From Paenibacillus_E sp052115445 (GTDB lineage Bacteria; Bacillota; Bacilli; Paenibacillales; NBRC-103111): a stretch of 64,000 nucleotides of DNA. Positions 27,135 through 35,897 of this stretch are shown one piece after another (position 1 is the first letter of the stretch; each line of letters opens with the position of its first letter). Under the pieces are notes generated by a model. It did not search any database, had not been told where the DNA came from, and saw only the letters and a program-made list of their open reading frames with translations. Location of the stretch: assembly GCF_052115445.1 (NCBI RefSeq), contig NZ_JBFRGR010000002.1, positions 1-64,000 of the forward strand, in the 5' to 3' direction. Position numbers and translations under genes: made by a program.

Positions 27135-27223
27135 AATCTTTGCCATGATAGGAAAAATTATCAAATCACAGAGCTACTATCCTCTTACGAGGAACAAACA
27201 GGTTGGTTTCCATCTTTAACGAT

Positions 27224-27259
27224 AAAAAAACTTCCAGTTAACTAAACTGGAAGTTTTTT
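27224..27259 (+). terminator. Terminator of the MarR gene
   Basis: AAAAAACTTCCAGTT / AACTGGAAGTTTTTT with a five-base loop. Confidence 0.92.
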
Positions 27260-27274
27260 GCGTTAATTATCTCG

Positions 27275-27625
27275 TTACCAAAACATCATCGAAGTATGCC
27301 TTCGTATTCGCATACGTGCGTGCCCCGATCTTCCGCTCAATTCGATGAGCGCTTCGTGCCTCTTTTTGAGCAAATGGCCATCTTGACTACGATCTGCTTC
27401 TGGACGCTGCAGCGTCAGTCTGCCCATTTCCTTCTTCTCTTGGAGCGCCTTGCCGACAACTCGCATCAGTTCATCTAACTCTACAGGCTTGATTAAATAA
27501 TCTTTGGCACCTAATCGGAGCGCTCTCTTGGCAAAATCAAACTTCTCATGGGCTGAAATGACGATAACTGGAAGATGCGGCTGCTACAGAAGAATCGCTT
27601 CCATCAGTTCGATGCCATTATGCAA
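27275..27625 (-). pseudogene. Response-regulator receiver remnant
   Basis: The minus-strand translation reads GIELMEAILL, a TAG, then QPHLPVIVISAHEKFDFAKR, ALRLGAKDYLIKPVELDELM and RVVGKALQEKKEMG. This is the second half of a receiver domain (conserved Ser/Thr-Ala switch and the K-P loop) of the kind in AraC-type response regulators. The phospho-acceptor half is missing and the output domain has been replaced by unrelated codons. The upstream break abuts the terminator of the galactanase gene. Confidence 0.75.
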
Positions 27626-27662
27626 GAAAAAAAGCGAGACCTGGAATCGCTCCATACCTCGC
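27626..27662 (-). terminator. Terminator of the galactanase-like gene
   Basis: GCGAGGT / GTCTCGC-type hairpin followed on the minus strand by a TTTTTTTC run. Confidence 0.7.
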
Positions 27663-27674
27663 TTCACACTTCAA

Positions 27675-29138
27675 TTAATTAATCGTCCACTGCTGATTAT
27701 TGCCGCCATTCCACGTATATTGTATGTTCTGTCCTCCATCCGCTGTAGAGCTGCCACTGATATCCATAAATTTACGGCTATTGCGATTCTCAATGGCATA
27801 ATAGCCAGTTCCTAGATCAACCAGCAGCCATTCTTGATTCTTTCCGCCATTGCTAGCATACTGAATGTTCGTTGCGCCATCCGCCGTGGATTGACCGTTA
27901 ATATCCATATATTTGCCGCTTTGTTTGTTGATGATACTGTAGTAACCATTCGCTTTCTTCACGAATTGCCATCTCTGGAACAGCTCTGTCGTATCCGTAA
28001 ACTGCTGAATCGGCGCTGCACTGAGCGTTTTATCCGTGCCGCTAACAGCTAGTGATTTATTACTATTTCGATTGAGTATCTTATAATTCGCAGTTGAATT
28101 AATGCTATAATTCGATCCCGAAATCGTCCCCGTCGCCGTATCAATTGTTAATTTGTCATAATACGTAAGGCTCATAGAAGTATTCGAAGGGAAGGATATC
28201 GGCAGGAATACGTACCTCGAGTCATTCACAATGCCTCCCCATGCACCTGCCCATCTATCCCCTATATAAAGGTAGGATGTTGTGGAAGTACCTTGAACAG
28301 GGACAATGTAAGCTGGCTGTGAATCAAATGAAGTACCATCTCCAACGTTGCTAAGCGCACTCCATGTCCCTGCGATGCTAGTTGCTGTCCCATATTTCAT
28401 TTGATTCGGCGCCCAGCCAGTTGCTCCCGAGGTCACGAGGAAGTAGACGCCATTCCTTTTGAACATAGCTGCTGCTTCCCGTTGAGAACCTACCCAAACC
28501 TTCTGAACTAAGGAGGCAATGGATCGGTAATCGGAAGAAAGCTTATAAATATGCGTATCTAAATTTTCTCTAGCAGATGAAATAAAGTAGGCGGATCCAT
28601 CGTCATCCACGAACAAGGTATCGTCACGAGACATGTACTGACCTTGTGGTTGGAAGCTGCCCTGCCAGGTGTAGTTGCCATCAACGGTGGAGGAGTACGC
28701 AACTGCTGCTCTTGCTTCGCTGTAATCAACGCCATTTTCTTTGTGCATCCACATGACGAATTGACCTGTAGAGGCATTGTAAATGACTTTTGGCCGTTCA
28801 ATATTCGCAGTCGCGAGTTCTGGATCTGACGAATGTTTGAGTACATTGTTGCGGAATTCCCATGTTTTGAGATCCGTGGAGCGATAACAGGCAACTAAGT
28901 TATCTCCACTTCTATTCTCGCCAAACCAGTAGTAATACGATCCTACTTTAATAATTCCTCCGCCATGTGCTTGCAACAGATTTCCTGCACTATCCTTTAT
29001 TTGAACGCCATTACTTGGAATGGTAACGCTTGCAGCTTCAGCCTTTTGTGTGGTCAAAAACAAGGATAGGAATAGCACAACAATCAATCCTACAATGAAC
29101 AGCTTCCCTACGTATTTTTCATTTGAATGAACGTACAC
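27675..29138 (-). CDS. Secreted GH43-type exo-galactanase with ricin domain
   Basis: A 487-aa secreted protein. The start GTG, about eight bases after AAAGGA, begins a signal peptide (KYVGKLFIVGLIVVLFLSLF, cleavage near QKAEA). Residues 45-340 form a five-bladed propeller of GH43: LLQAHGGGIIKVGSYYYWFG is the characteristic start of the exo-beta-1,3-galactanase subfamily, ERPKVIYNASTGQFVMWMH and YMSRDDTLFVDDDGSAYFIS follow in order. Residues 350-487 are a ricin-type beta-trefoil (QxW repeats: QRWQFVKKANGYYSIINKQS, QEWLLVDLGTGYYAIENRNS, QQWTIN), like the CBM13 of Ct1,3Gal43A. Substrate is therefore probably the beta-1,3-galactan backbone of arabinogalactan. The subfamily call is by recollection of motifs. 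Confidence 0.82.
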   Translation of the reverse strand: MYVHSNEKYVGKLFIVGLIVVLFLSLFLTTQKAEAASVTIPSNGVQIKDSAGNLLQAHGGGIIKVGSYYYWFGENRSGDNLVACYRSTDLKTWEFRNNVLKHSSDPELATANIERPKVIYNASTGQFVMWMHKENGVDYSEARAAVAYSSTVDGNYTWQGSFQPQGQYMSRDDTLFVDDDGSAYFISSARENLDTHIYKLSSDYRSIASLVQKVWVGSQREAAAMFKRNGVYFLVTSGATGWAPNQMKYGTATSIAGTWSALSNVGDGTSFDSQPAYIVPVQGTSTTSYLYIGDRWAGAWGGIVNDSRYVFLPISFPSNTSMSLTYYDKLTIDTATGTISGSNYSINSTANYKILNRNSNKSLAVSGTDKTLSAAPIQQFTDTTELFQRWQFVKKANGYYSIINKQSGKYMDINGQSTADGATNIQYASNGGKNQEWLLVDLGTGYYAIENRNSRKFMDISGSSTADGGQNIQYTWNGGNNQQWTIN

Positions 29139-29378
29139 GGCTCTCATCCTTTCGTTCTGAACTGAGACAAGCGGTACTTCAATCCTACTGGGACATTCAT
29201 CTTACTGCCTTATGTTCACCCCCCATTCCATCACCAACTAAAGTTAATGTTAGTGGATTCATGAGCTGTTTCATAGTGAATTATCTCAAGTTCTATGAAC
29301 AATTCGAACAATGGGATTCCCCACTTTCACCATATTCCTGAACATTTTGCTTGTCCATCCCGTTAATTGGTCTAGAAC

Positions 29379-29408
29379 CAAAAAGAGCCTCGCTGATTAG
29401 CGGGCTCT
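29379..29408 (-). terminator. Terminator of the MerR-MFS operon
   Basis: AGAGCC(T)CGCT / AGCG(G)GCTCT hairpin followed on the minus strand by TTTTTGG. The stretch 29139-29378 shows no gene. Confidence 0.8.
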
Positions 29409-29417
29409 CCGAATATT

Positions 29418-30665
29418 TTAATGTGCGCTCTCGACTTCATCCACGTGTTTCAAATGCTGACGGTTCAGCCAAAGATAGATGACCGCGACAACAACACATG
29501 CACCGCCGACAATAAACGGCATATGCGGGTTGAACCATTCAGCCAGCTTACCTGCTAGGAATGGAGCGATGGCGCCTCCGATGAAACGCAAGAAGCTATA
29601 GGCTGCAGAAGCCGTTGGTCGTTCGACGGGCGCTGCATTCATGACTGCGGTCGTGATTAAGGTATTATTGTTTCCTAAGAAAGCACCCGCGACGATAACT
29701 GCGACGATAATAACGGTTTTGTCCGTTGTCCAATTTGCCATGACAAACAAAGTAACAGCGAATAAAAGTAATTGAACACACATGGAAGGCACTGTTCCAA
29801 AGCGTTTCTGAAGCTTCGGCGCTGTAAAGACAGAGGTAAAGGCAAGCATAAGTCCCCAGCCTAAGAAGACGTAACCAAGTTGATGCTCATCCAATCCTAA
29901 CTTGCCCAAGACTAATGCGGCATATACAAGCAAGGTGAAGAATCCGAAGTTATAAAGAAAAGCTGCTATTCCGAATGTACGAAGTGCTTTGAATTTCAAG
30001 GCGCGGAATGGATCGGCCAATGAAGCTTTTTTGGGACGAATTTGCGTTTGCGGTTTAGGCATAATAAATAGAATCATGAAGAAAGCAATGACCATGAGAC
30101 CGGCTACGCCGAAGAATGGACCTCTCCATGAGATAGCACCCAGCTCTCCCCCTAATAGCGGGCCAACGGAGATCCCCAGACCAACGGCTACCTCGAACAA
30201 GATAATGGAACGTGCGACGCCTGTTTTGGACAAAGATACAATCGCGGACAATGCGGTAGCGACGAATAGCGCGTTACCGAGCCCCCATCCCCCACGTAAC
30301 CAAACAAGACTCCAAATACTATTTGACATACCACCCAATGCCGAGAAGAGGGCAATGATGACGATGCCAGCGAGCAGTGTTTTTTTGATGCCTAGGCGGG
30401 ACGAGACGACGCCTGTGATCAGCATGGCTACAGCCATGACTGCGTTATAACTCGTGAATAACAAGGTAACATCACTGTGGGAAGCATGGAGCTTCTTAGC
30501 GATAGCGGGCAAAATCGGATCGACAAGACCGAGACCCATGAAAGCGATAATACTGGCGAAAACGACCGCCCATACCGCTTTCGGTTGACTAAACATACTG
30601 ACTTTCTGCGCATTCTGATGCGGCTCTGCAGCCGTATTGGCCTTACTTGTAGCTGTAGGTTGCAT
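29418..30665 (-). CDS. MFS efflux transporter (YfmO-like)
   Basis: A 415-aa major facilitator with twelve predicted helices. SQPKAVWAVVFASIIAFMGL begins helix 1 and LGLVDPILPAIAKKLHAS is a drug-antiporter-like motif after it. RLGIKKTLLAGIVIIALFSA, near residue 90, is the loop 2-3 motif, and GLGISVGPLLGG near 165 is the antiporter motif C-like stretch. It lies 17 bases downstream of a MerR regulator. The pair closely resembles YfmP-YfmO of B. subtilis, a MerR-controlled multidrug/metal efflux pair. The substrate is unknown. Confidence 0.85.
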   Translation of the reverse strand: MQPTATSKANTAAEPHQNAQKVSMFSQPKAVWAVVFASIIAFMGLGLVDPILPAIAKKLHASHSDVTLLFTSYNAVMAVAMLITGVVSSRLGIKKTLLAGIVIIALFSALGGMSNSIWSLVWLRGGWGLGNALFVATALSAIVSLSKTGVARSIILFEVAVGLGISVGPLLGGELGAISWRGPFFGVAGLMVIAFFMILFIMPKPQTQIRPKKASLADPFRALKFKALRTFGIAAFLYNFGFFTLLVYAALVLGKLGLDEHQLGYVFLGWGLMLAFTSVFTAPKLQKRFGTVPSMCVQLLLFAVTLFVMANWTTDKTVIIVAVIVAGAFLGNNNTLITTAVMNAAPVERPTASAAYSFLRFIGGAIAPFLAGKLAEWFNPHMPFIVGGACVVVAVIYLWLNRQHLKHVDEVESAH

Positions 30666-30682
30666 ATTACGAAAGACTCCTT

Positions 30683-31108
30683 TTATGTTGACATTTTAGT
30701 GATACCATCGTTGATTCGTTTCTGAAGGTGTTCAATTTCCTTACGAAATTCAGTCATTTTGTTGAGCTTCTGATCCACCATATCTAGCTGTTGGTCAACC
30801 ATGATCTTCATCTCTTTTAGCTGCTGCAGCTTTTGCTCAGCTTCCCCGGTTTTCAAATACACTTCTTTTTGTTCGCCCATTTTCTCGCGAATCGCTACGA
30901 AATCCTGAATCTCCATGAGTGAAAATCCGAGGACATCTCTGGCATTCACGATTTGACTCAATCTTTCGATATGCTTACGCGTGTATAAGCGCATGCCGCC
31001 TTCACTTCGTTCTGGTGGAAATAATACGCCAATTTCCTCATAGTATCGAATCGTTCGCTTCGTCAATCCGCTCTCTTTGGCTACATCATCAATTTTGAAT
31101 TTATCCAT
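30683..31108 (-). CDS. MerR-family regulator (YfmP-like)
   Basis: A 141-aa MerR protein. KIDDVAKESGLTKRTIRYYE at the N-terminus is the DNA-binding helix-turn-helix, RSEGGMRLYTRKHIERLSQI the wing, and residues 75-141 form a long coiled coil (QKLQQLKEMKIMVDQQLDMV and on). It has no metal-binding cysteines, so the ligand is probably organic. The ATG at 31108 is seven bases from GGGAG; a GTG six codons earlier lacks spacing. Its promoter spacer and the adjacent inverted repeat fit the usual MerR mode of control over itself and the following MFS gene. Confidence 0.9.
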   Translation of the reverse strand: MDKFKIDDVAKESGLTKRTIRYYEEIGVLFPPERSEGGMRLYTRKHIERLSQIVNARDVLGFSLMEIQDFVAIREKMGEQKEVYLKTGEAEQKLQQLKEMKIMVDQQLDMVDQKLNKMTEFRKEIEHLQKRINDGITKMST

Positions 31109-31150
31109 GTATACACTCCCATCCACATCGATTTCTATCGCTATGTGATT

Positions 31151-31186
31151 ATCATAATCCTAATAAACGTTAACGTCAACGTTAAC
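31151..31186 (-). promoter_or_regulatory. Promoter and MerR operator of the efflux operon
   Basis: On the minus strand TTGACG (31179-31174), a 17-base spacer and TATGAT (31156-31151) form a sigma-A-type promoter. The near-perfect inverted repeat GTTAACGTCAACGTTAAC (31169-31186) covers the -35 region and resembles operators of MerR-controlled efflux operons. Confidence 0.65.
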
Positions 31187-31312
31187 TTTCGAAGAAATGT
31201 GCATCGCCCCAATTACCTGGTTTAGTATGCACAACTTATCGCTTTCTATGCCGATCAGGCATCAAGCTGCTGGAAATAGGTGTATTCCCCTTCTAATTGC
31301 CTGCGGACAGAA

Positions 31313-31362
31313 CAAAAATAAGCATGTTTCATCAATGATCTCATTGATCGAACATGCTTTTT
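31313..31362 (-). terminator. Terminator of the HD hydrolase gene
   Basis: AAGCATGTT / AACATGCTT with an inner ATCAATGA/TCATTGAT stem. Minus-strand T-rich tail TTATTTTTG. Confidence 0.7.
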
Positions 31363-31374
31363 CCTTACGTATGT

Positions 31375-32088
31375 TCATGATTGATACACTTCATTCACTG
31401 ACATCGTGGCTACCGTTCGATTTCCTGCCCTATATCCCAATCTTCCTGCCTCGATTTGAACGTCAGCCAACGCCTCTTCCGTTATCCTTTTGATGTCAAC
31501 AAGTGAAACCATCTCATCATTGACCATATCGGGGAGAATGTTAGTTAAGAAATAGTCTACACAGAATAAATCAATGTTTTTGATTTTTATTAATGCATTT
31601 CGATACATCGTAACGAATTCTTTCTCTGTATTTCCCTTTTGGATCTCAGCAAAAGCCTCATACACTTGATCCATTTTATCCGCAACTTCCAAAATGAGCC
31701 CTTCGATTGAACCATCTTTACCTTCCTGCAGTTGTTTATGGAACGTCTCTTTAAACTCTGCGGGAATATGTTCCTCAATGAAGTTATAGACCATTCCTTC
31801 TTCTACTTGTTGTATCAATAATCGAAGCTCGTGTGACGCATGCTTGACAGGCGTTTTGATATCTCCAATGAAGATTTCACCATAATCATGACTGCTGGTA
31901 ATTTCATAAAGCTTTTTCCAGTTAATTATTGCACCATTTTTCTCTTCGATATCCGCTAATGTTTTGGCATACTGAACAACTTTCCATGAATGAGCCGCGA
32001 CACTATGTTCTTCAAACTTGAACTTCCCTGGACATCGAATGATTCTCTCTAGCTCATTTAAAGACCTAAAATAAGTATGAATGCCCAT
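31375..32088 (-). CDS. HD-domain hydrolase (YfbR-like)
   Basis: A 237-aa HD-superfamily phosphohydrolase. EEHSVAAHSWKVVQYAKTLA near residue 30 gives the first metal His, SSHDYGEIFIGD near 66 the His-Asp pair and ILEVADKMDQVYEA near 133 the last Asp. The order and spacing match the YfbR-like deoxynucleoside 5'-monophosphatase group, which is usually near 200 aa; this protein has a longer C-terminal tail. It stands alone and is not part of the neighbouring phn operon, which is terminated at 32187. Confidence 0.78.
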   Translation of the reverse strand: MGIHTYFRSLNELERIIRCPGKFKFEEHSVAAHSWKVVQYAKTLADIEEKNGAIINWKKLYEITSSHDYGEIFIGDIKTPVKHASHELRLLIQQVEEGMVYNFIEEHIPAEFKETFHKQLQEGKDGSIEGLILEVADKMDQVYEAFAEIQKGNTEKEFVTMYRNALIKIKNIDLFCVDYFLTNILPDMVNDEMVSLVDIKRITEEALADVQIEAGRLGYRAGNRTVATMSVNEVYQS

Positions 32089-32186
32089 AGTTGTTATCTC
32101 CCTATTTGTATATTCGGGTCCCTCTTTATACTATACAAGCTACCTGTTAATTGGAGATTAAAACTACGTCATACTATTGTTAACAT

Positions 32187-32224
32187 AAAAGCTGCCACCC
32201 GGTTATGAACACCGAACGACAGCC
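32187..32224 (-). terminator. Terminator of the phn operon
   Basis: GCTGTC / GGCAGC outer stem and CGGT/ACCG inner stem, followed on the minus strand by TTTTAT, 35 bases after the last phnE. Confidence 0.6.
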
Positions 32225-32258
32225 GTTAGTTACTTTCGATTCCTATTTCCCGCAAGCT

Positions 32259-33128
32259 TCATGCATGAACCCTTAATTTCTTCTTGATTCTCGAGGCAAT
32301 GATTTCAATAAGAATGGCAAAAGCGAGAATAAAATACGTAATGGCCCCAATTTCTCTTACATCATAATAAAAGGAACTCGCCATGAACATATCGTAACCA
32401 ATACCACCAGCACCTGCTGCTGCTCCCATTGCTACCGCGACTGCAAAATTGATTTCAAATCTCATGAAGGTCCATGAAATTAAATAGCTGACTGAAGAAG
32501 GAATCACGGCTTGAAAAACAATTTGCCACCAATTTGCGCCACTTGCCTTCAAGGCTTCAATCGTTCCCTTATCCAGTTCCTCGAATGATTCCGAATAAGC
32601 TTTGACCAAGTAGCTGATAGAATGAAACGTCATGCCAATCACGGCCGCCACACTTCCAAGACCTGCTGCAATGGCAAAAATCAACACCCATAATACCGTT
32701 GGAACTGCTCGGATGAAAGCCACAACACCTTTAATGATGAGCGACAGCTTCGGATTGCTTAGATTTGAGGCAGCCAACAAGCCTAGAAATAGCGCGATAA
32801 TGGCACCAAACAGAGTTGTTAGAAATGCTAGTCCTAGCGTAATCGTGATTTGCTGAAGCGCCTCAATAAACGTAAAGTGATGAAGACTTGGTTGAAAAAA
32901 CATCGTCTTAATCGTTAGAGCTGTTTGAGAAATGGCTTGCAGCATTTGAATATCCTTGTAATCAAATGTAATAAATCCATAGATCGTCAATCCGACCAAT
33001 ACCAATAACGTTAATCGAATCACAAAGGCTTGCTTATTAAATGGTATAGTCCTCCTGCGTTTCTGAAGAACTTTAAACCGTTCCATATCCTTGTCAGAGA
33101 CGGCTCTAATGGCTTCCTGAAGTCCCAT
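32259..33128 (-). CDS. phnE: Phosphonate ABC transporter permease PhnE (second)
   Basis: A 289-aa inner-membrane permease with about six helices and a typical BPD-transport loop (EALKASGANWWQIVFQAVIP near residue 185 matches the EAA motif that contacts PhnC). The N-terminal 40 residues are cytoplasmic and basic. Its ATG follows the stop codon of the preceding phnE directly. Having two phnE genes of different sequence side by side is usual for phn operons in Gram-positives and many other bacteria, where the permease works as a heterodimer with one PhnC and PhnD. Confidence 0.92.
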   Translation of the reverse strand: MGLQEAIRAVSDKDMERFKVLQKRRRTIPFNKQAFVIRLTLLVLVGLTIYGFITFDYKDIQMLQAISQTALTIKTMFFQPSLHHFTFIEALQQITITLGLAFLTTLFGAIIALFLGLLAASNLSNPKLSLIIKGVVAFIRAVPTVLWVLIFAIAAGLGSVAAVIGMTFHSISYLVKAYSESFEELDKGTIEALKASGANWWQIVFQAVIPSSVSYLISWTFMRFEINFAVAVAMGAAAGAGGIGYDMFMASSFYYDVREIGAITYFILAFAILIEIIASRIKKKLRVHA

Positions 33129-33914
33129 TTACAAAATCACCTTCCTGACGTAATTAGAAACCGATTCTATAAGGAATATCGTAATTACGATGAAAATGAC
33201 AACCAAAGATGCTGAGCTATAATTTAAGCTTTTGTAGTAGAGATTAAACAGAAAGCCAATGCCCGTTCCTGTCAAAATGCCAATTAAAGTAGCGTGTCGG
33301 ATGTTCGTTTCTACCATAAACAAGATCCAACTAAGCAATTGGGGCATACTAGATGGAATAACCGATTGAAAAATAATTGAAAAATAGCTTGCTCCTGTAG
33401 CCCTTAAAGCTTCCACAGAACTGTTGCTTACTTCATCAATGGACTCCATAAAGGCACGGGTCAAGAATCCGAACGAACCGAAGAACAGAGCGAAGTACCC
33501 CGTTAGCACATTTTGCCCAAAAGAAATCAATAGAATCATCGACCATGCGGCAACATCAATGTTGCGAAATAAGGTAGCTATGGATCGACTGATCCAGCTG
33601 AAAACTCCGCCGACACCCGTTGTATGGGAACCAGCTATGGCGAATAACAATGCGAAGATTGCGGCAACCGTAGTTGCAGCTATGGAAACGAGCAACGTTT
33701 CAACCAGACTTGTTGCAATATCGGGAAGCTTTTTTAATGCTTTCTCATTGGGATAAAAATTGTTAAAGGCCCATTCCGCTGCTTTCGGTATCGAGGTAAA
33801 GCCTTTAATGACATTATACTCCGTAATGATTATGGCAATCACCGTAATGACCAGCATAATGGCACAGAAGAGCATCGTATTCATCCGTTTGCGAAGAAAG
33901 AAATTATCCTGCAT
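33129..33914 (-). CDS. phnE: Phosphonate ABC transporter permease PhnE (first)
   Basis: A 261-aa membrane permease; EALRATGASYFSIIFQSVIP near residue 170 is the cytoplasmic EAA loop. The start is placed at the ATG seven bases after GGAG, overlapping the end of phnC by about eleven bases, which suggests translational coupling. A start 14 codons earlier would lie deep inside phnC without a ribosome binding site. It forms the channel with the second PhnE. Confidence 0.9.
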   Translation of the reverse strand: MQDNFFLRKRMNTMLFCAIMLVITVIAIIITEYNVIKGFTSIPKAAEWAFNNFYPNEKALKKLPDIATSLVETLLVSIAATTVAAIFALLFAIAGSHTTGVGGVFSWISRSIATLFRNIDVAAWSMILLISFGQNVLTGYFALFFGSFGFLTRAFMESIDEVSNSSVEALRATGASYFSIIFQSVIPSSMPQLLSWILFMVETNIRHATLIGILTGTGIGFLFNLYYKSLNYSSASLVVIFIVITIFLIESVSNYVRKVIL

Positions 33915-34692
33915 AGCTGCTCTCCATCTTATCGGCATGTTCCTCAAGCTCTGCACCGTAGATCATGGATAACTGCTGGTGCTTAATGCTTGAAGGAGGT
34001 CCGTCGTAGACGATCTCCCCCTTGTTCACACCAATAATCCGGTCTGAATACTTAAGCGCTACTTCCACTTGATGAAGGTTAACAATAATGGTAATTCCCA
34101 TCGTGGATGAAATGTTGCGCAAATGATCCATGATAACTCTGGAGGCATTCGGGTCAAGGGATGCTATCGGTTCATCACAGAGCATTAATTTGGGATCCTG
34201 TACTAGCGCACGCGCTATACCAACACGTTGTCTTTGCCCGCCGCTTAGCTGGTCACATCGCTTATAAGCTTGATCTTCAATGCCAAGAATTTTTAAAACA
34301 GCGTACGCATGGTGCTTTTCTTCCTTCGTATACAGCCCGAGAACTCCCTCCAACGTTGACTTGTACCCAAGTCTTCCATGAAGAACATTCTCAATCACAG
34401 TTAATCTGTTTACTAAATTGTAATGTTGAAATACCATGCCCATCCGTGTACGCAGCCGTTTTAATTCCCTATTGTTAAAATCCATGATATTGTCCCCGTC
34501 AAAAATGATCTTACCGTTGCTGGCGTCAATCATACGGTTCATGCAGCGAAGCAGTGTCGACTTACCTGCACCGGAGGGTCCGATAATCGAAACGAACTCT
34601 CCCTCTCTAACTGTAAAATTAACATTTGATAACGCGCTTGTACCTATCCCATATTGTTTGGACACCTGCTTGAATTCCAATAACTTTGTCAT
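33904..34692 (-). CDS. phnC: Phosphonate ABC transporter ATPase PhnC
   Basis: A 262-aa ATPase. Walker A IGPSGAGKSTLLRCMNR near residue 38, Q-loop MGMVFQHYNLV near 85, signature QLSGGQRQRVGIARALVQDP near 147 and Walker B KLMLCDEPIASLDP near 168, followed by the switch His in NLHQVEVALKYSDRIIG. The best-fitting family is PhnC, because it sits between phnD and phnE. It powers uptake of phosphonates. Confidence 0.95.
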   Translation of the reverse strand: MTKLLEFKQVSKQYGIGTSALSNVNFTVREGEFVSIIGPSGAGKSTLLRCMNRMIDASNGKIIFDGDNIMDFNNRELKRLRTRMGMVFQHYNLVNRLTVIENVLHGRLGYKSTLEGVLGLYTKEEKHHAYAVLKILGIEDQAYKRCDQLSGGQRQRVGIARALVQDPKLMLCDEPIASLDPNASRVIMDHLRNISSTMGITIIVNLHQVEVALKYSDRIIGVNKGEIVYDGPPSSIKHQQLSMIYGAELEEHADKMESSYAG

Positions 34693-34737
34693 GGGCGCTC
34701 CCTCAATAAGTTATATAAGCCGGCGAAATCATCTTTC

Positions 34738-35796
34738 TCACTTAGATAGTTCTCTCACTGGATTGAACCACGCATCTTCAACAGGTAGAAATTTTTCTTT
34801 ACCTGACTTTTGCTTGAATAAGCCAGAATCCTTTGAATCTTTCGGCAGGAACACCATTGGATTCTTGGTTACTGCATCTGAAGTAAAGACATCTCGAAGT
34901 TTCTTCTGATCCTCAACACTAATTGTCCCCGTATTGATAGCAAATGGTGAGTTAAGCACCGGTGTAGAAGAGATAATCGTAAACTCTTTGCCAATTAGCG
35001 TGTTAAAAGGTTCCGCTGCTCCCTGTTTCACTTTGTACACAGCGCCTGGCTTATTAGCTGTTCCAGATTCAAGCTCAACATAATTAGCCACACAAGTATC
35101 GCAGAAGGCTGCTACATCTGCTTTGCCCGTAAGTAGATTCACAGCAGACCCTTGATGCGAGCCTCCGTACATCACTTCAGTGAAAAACTTATCCTTACCG
35201 CCTTGAAGCAAATCGTCTGGTGTTAGACTCTTGAATTTGTCTTGTTTGCTGAAATAACTGATAATTCCAGCTGATGGTACTTTAAAGCCAGATGTTGAGG
35301 AATTGGAAACGAATGAGAATTTCTTGCCAGCTATCGGATCGATACCAAAGCCATTGCTATTTTTATAGGGAGCTTCCTCACCTTTACGTACATTTATCCA
35401 ACTGAAGTAAACAGCATCATCCAGTGTTCCTGACTCCCCGCTAGAAACAACAAGTGGTTGAACTTTTTTGTTTTTAGCATTGGCTTCCACATAGCCTTGT
35501 GGACCCATAAAAGCAACATCCGCACTTCCGTTAGCAATCGCCTCGATCGCAATGATGTAGTCCGTAGTTGTTTTATGCTCAACTTTCTTTCCTGTCGCTG
35601 TTTCAATCACTTTCCCTAATTCATCCCGTGCATTTTTCAAATCTGCACCAGACTCATTCGGATACCACACCATCGTGATGGTGTCTTTCGTCTTTACAAC
35701 CGCGGAAGCTTTTTCTGTTTCTCCCGATTTGGAACCACAACCAGCTACAACCGCAACCAGAGATATTGAAATAATGAGCGACATCATCTTTTTCAC
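34738..35796 (-). CDS. phnD: Phosphonate-binding lipoprotein PhnD
   Basis: A 352-aa substrate-binding protein. Basic MKKMMS, a hydrophobic stretch and the lipobox VVAGCGSKSG (Cys near residue 20) show a membrane-anchored lipoprotein. DTITMVWYPNESGADLKNAR begins the mature PhnD-like fold and DVAFMGPQGYVEA near 97 lines the binding pocket in the family. The GTG start lies nine bases from AGGAGGAG. A 101-bp gap before it (with a possible TATACT -10) is the longest inside this part of the operon, so some extra promoter activity is possible. Confidence 0.93.
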   Translation of the reverse strand: MKKMMSLIISISLVAVVAGCGSKSGETEKASAVVKTKDTITMVWYPNESGADLKNARDELGKVIETATGKKVEHKTTTDYIIAIEAIANGSADVAFMGPQGYVEANAKNKKVQPLVVSSGESGTLDDAVYFSWINVRKGEEAPYKNSNGFGIDPIAGKKFSFVSNSSTSGFKVPSAGIISYFSKQDKFKSLTPDDLLQGGKDKFFTEVMYGGSHQGSAVNLLTGKADVAAFCDTCVANYVELESGTANKPGAVYKVKQGAAEPFNTLIGKEFTIISSTPVLNSPFAINTGTISVEDQKKLRDVFTSDAVTKNPMVFLPKDSKDSGLFKQKSGKEKFLPVEDAWFNPVRELSK

Positions 35797-35897
35797 TTAT
35801 GAACTCCTCCTGATCATCTCAATCGTATTTTACGTACAAGCCCAGTATAGTGCTCATTTATTTTCAGAATGTTCCGCTAATTTTAAGATGTTGTAAG

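Noticed and set aside
29989..30450. 153-aa plus-strand ORF inside the MFS gene
   Set aside because: Antisense shadow of the transporter; its Pro/Ala/Arg-rich translation has no family pattern.
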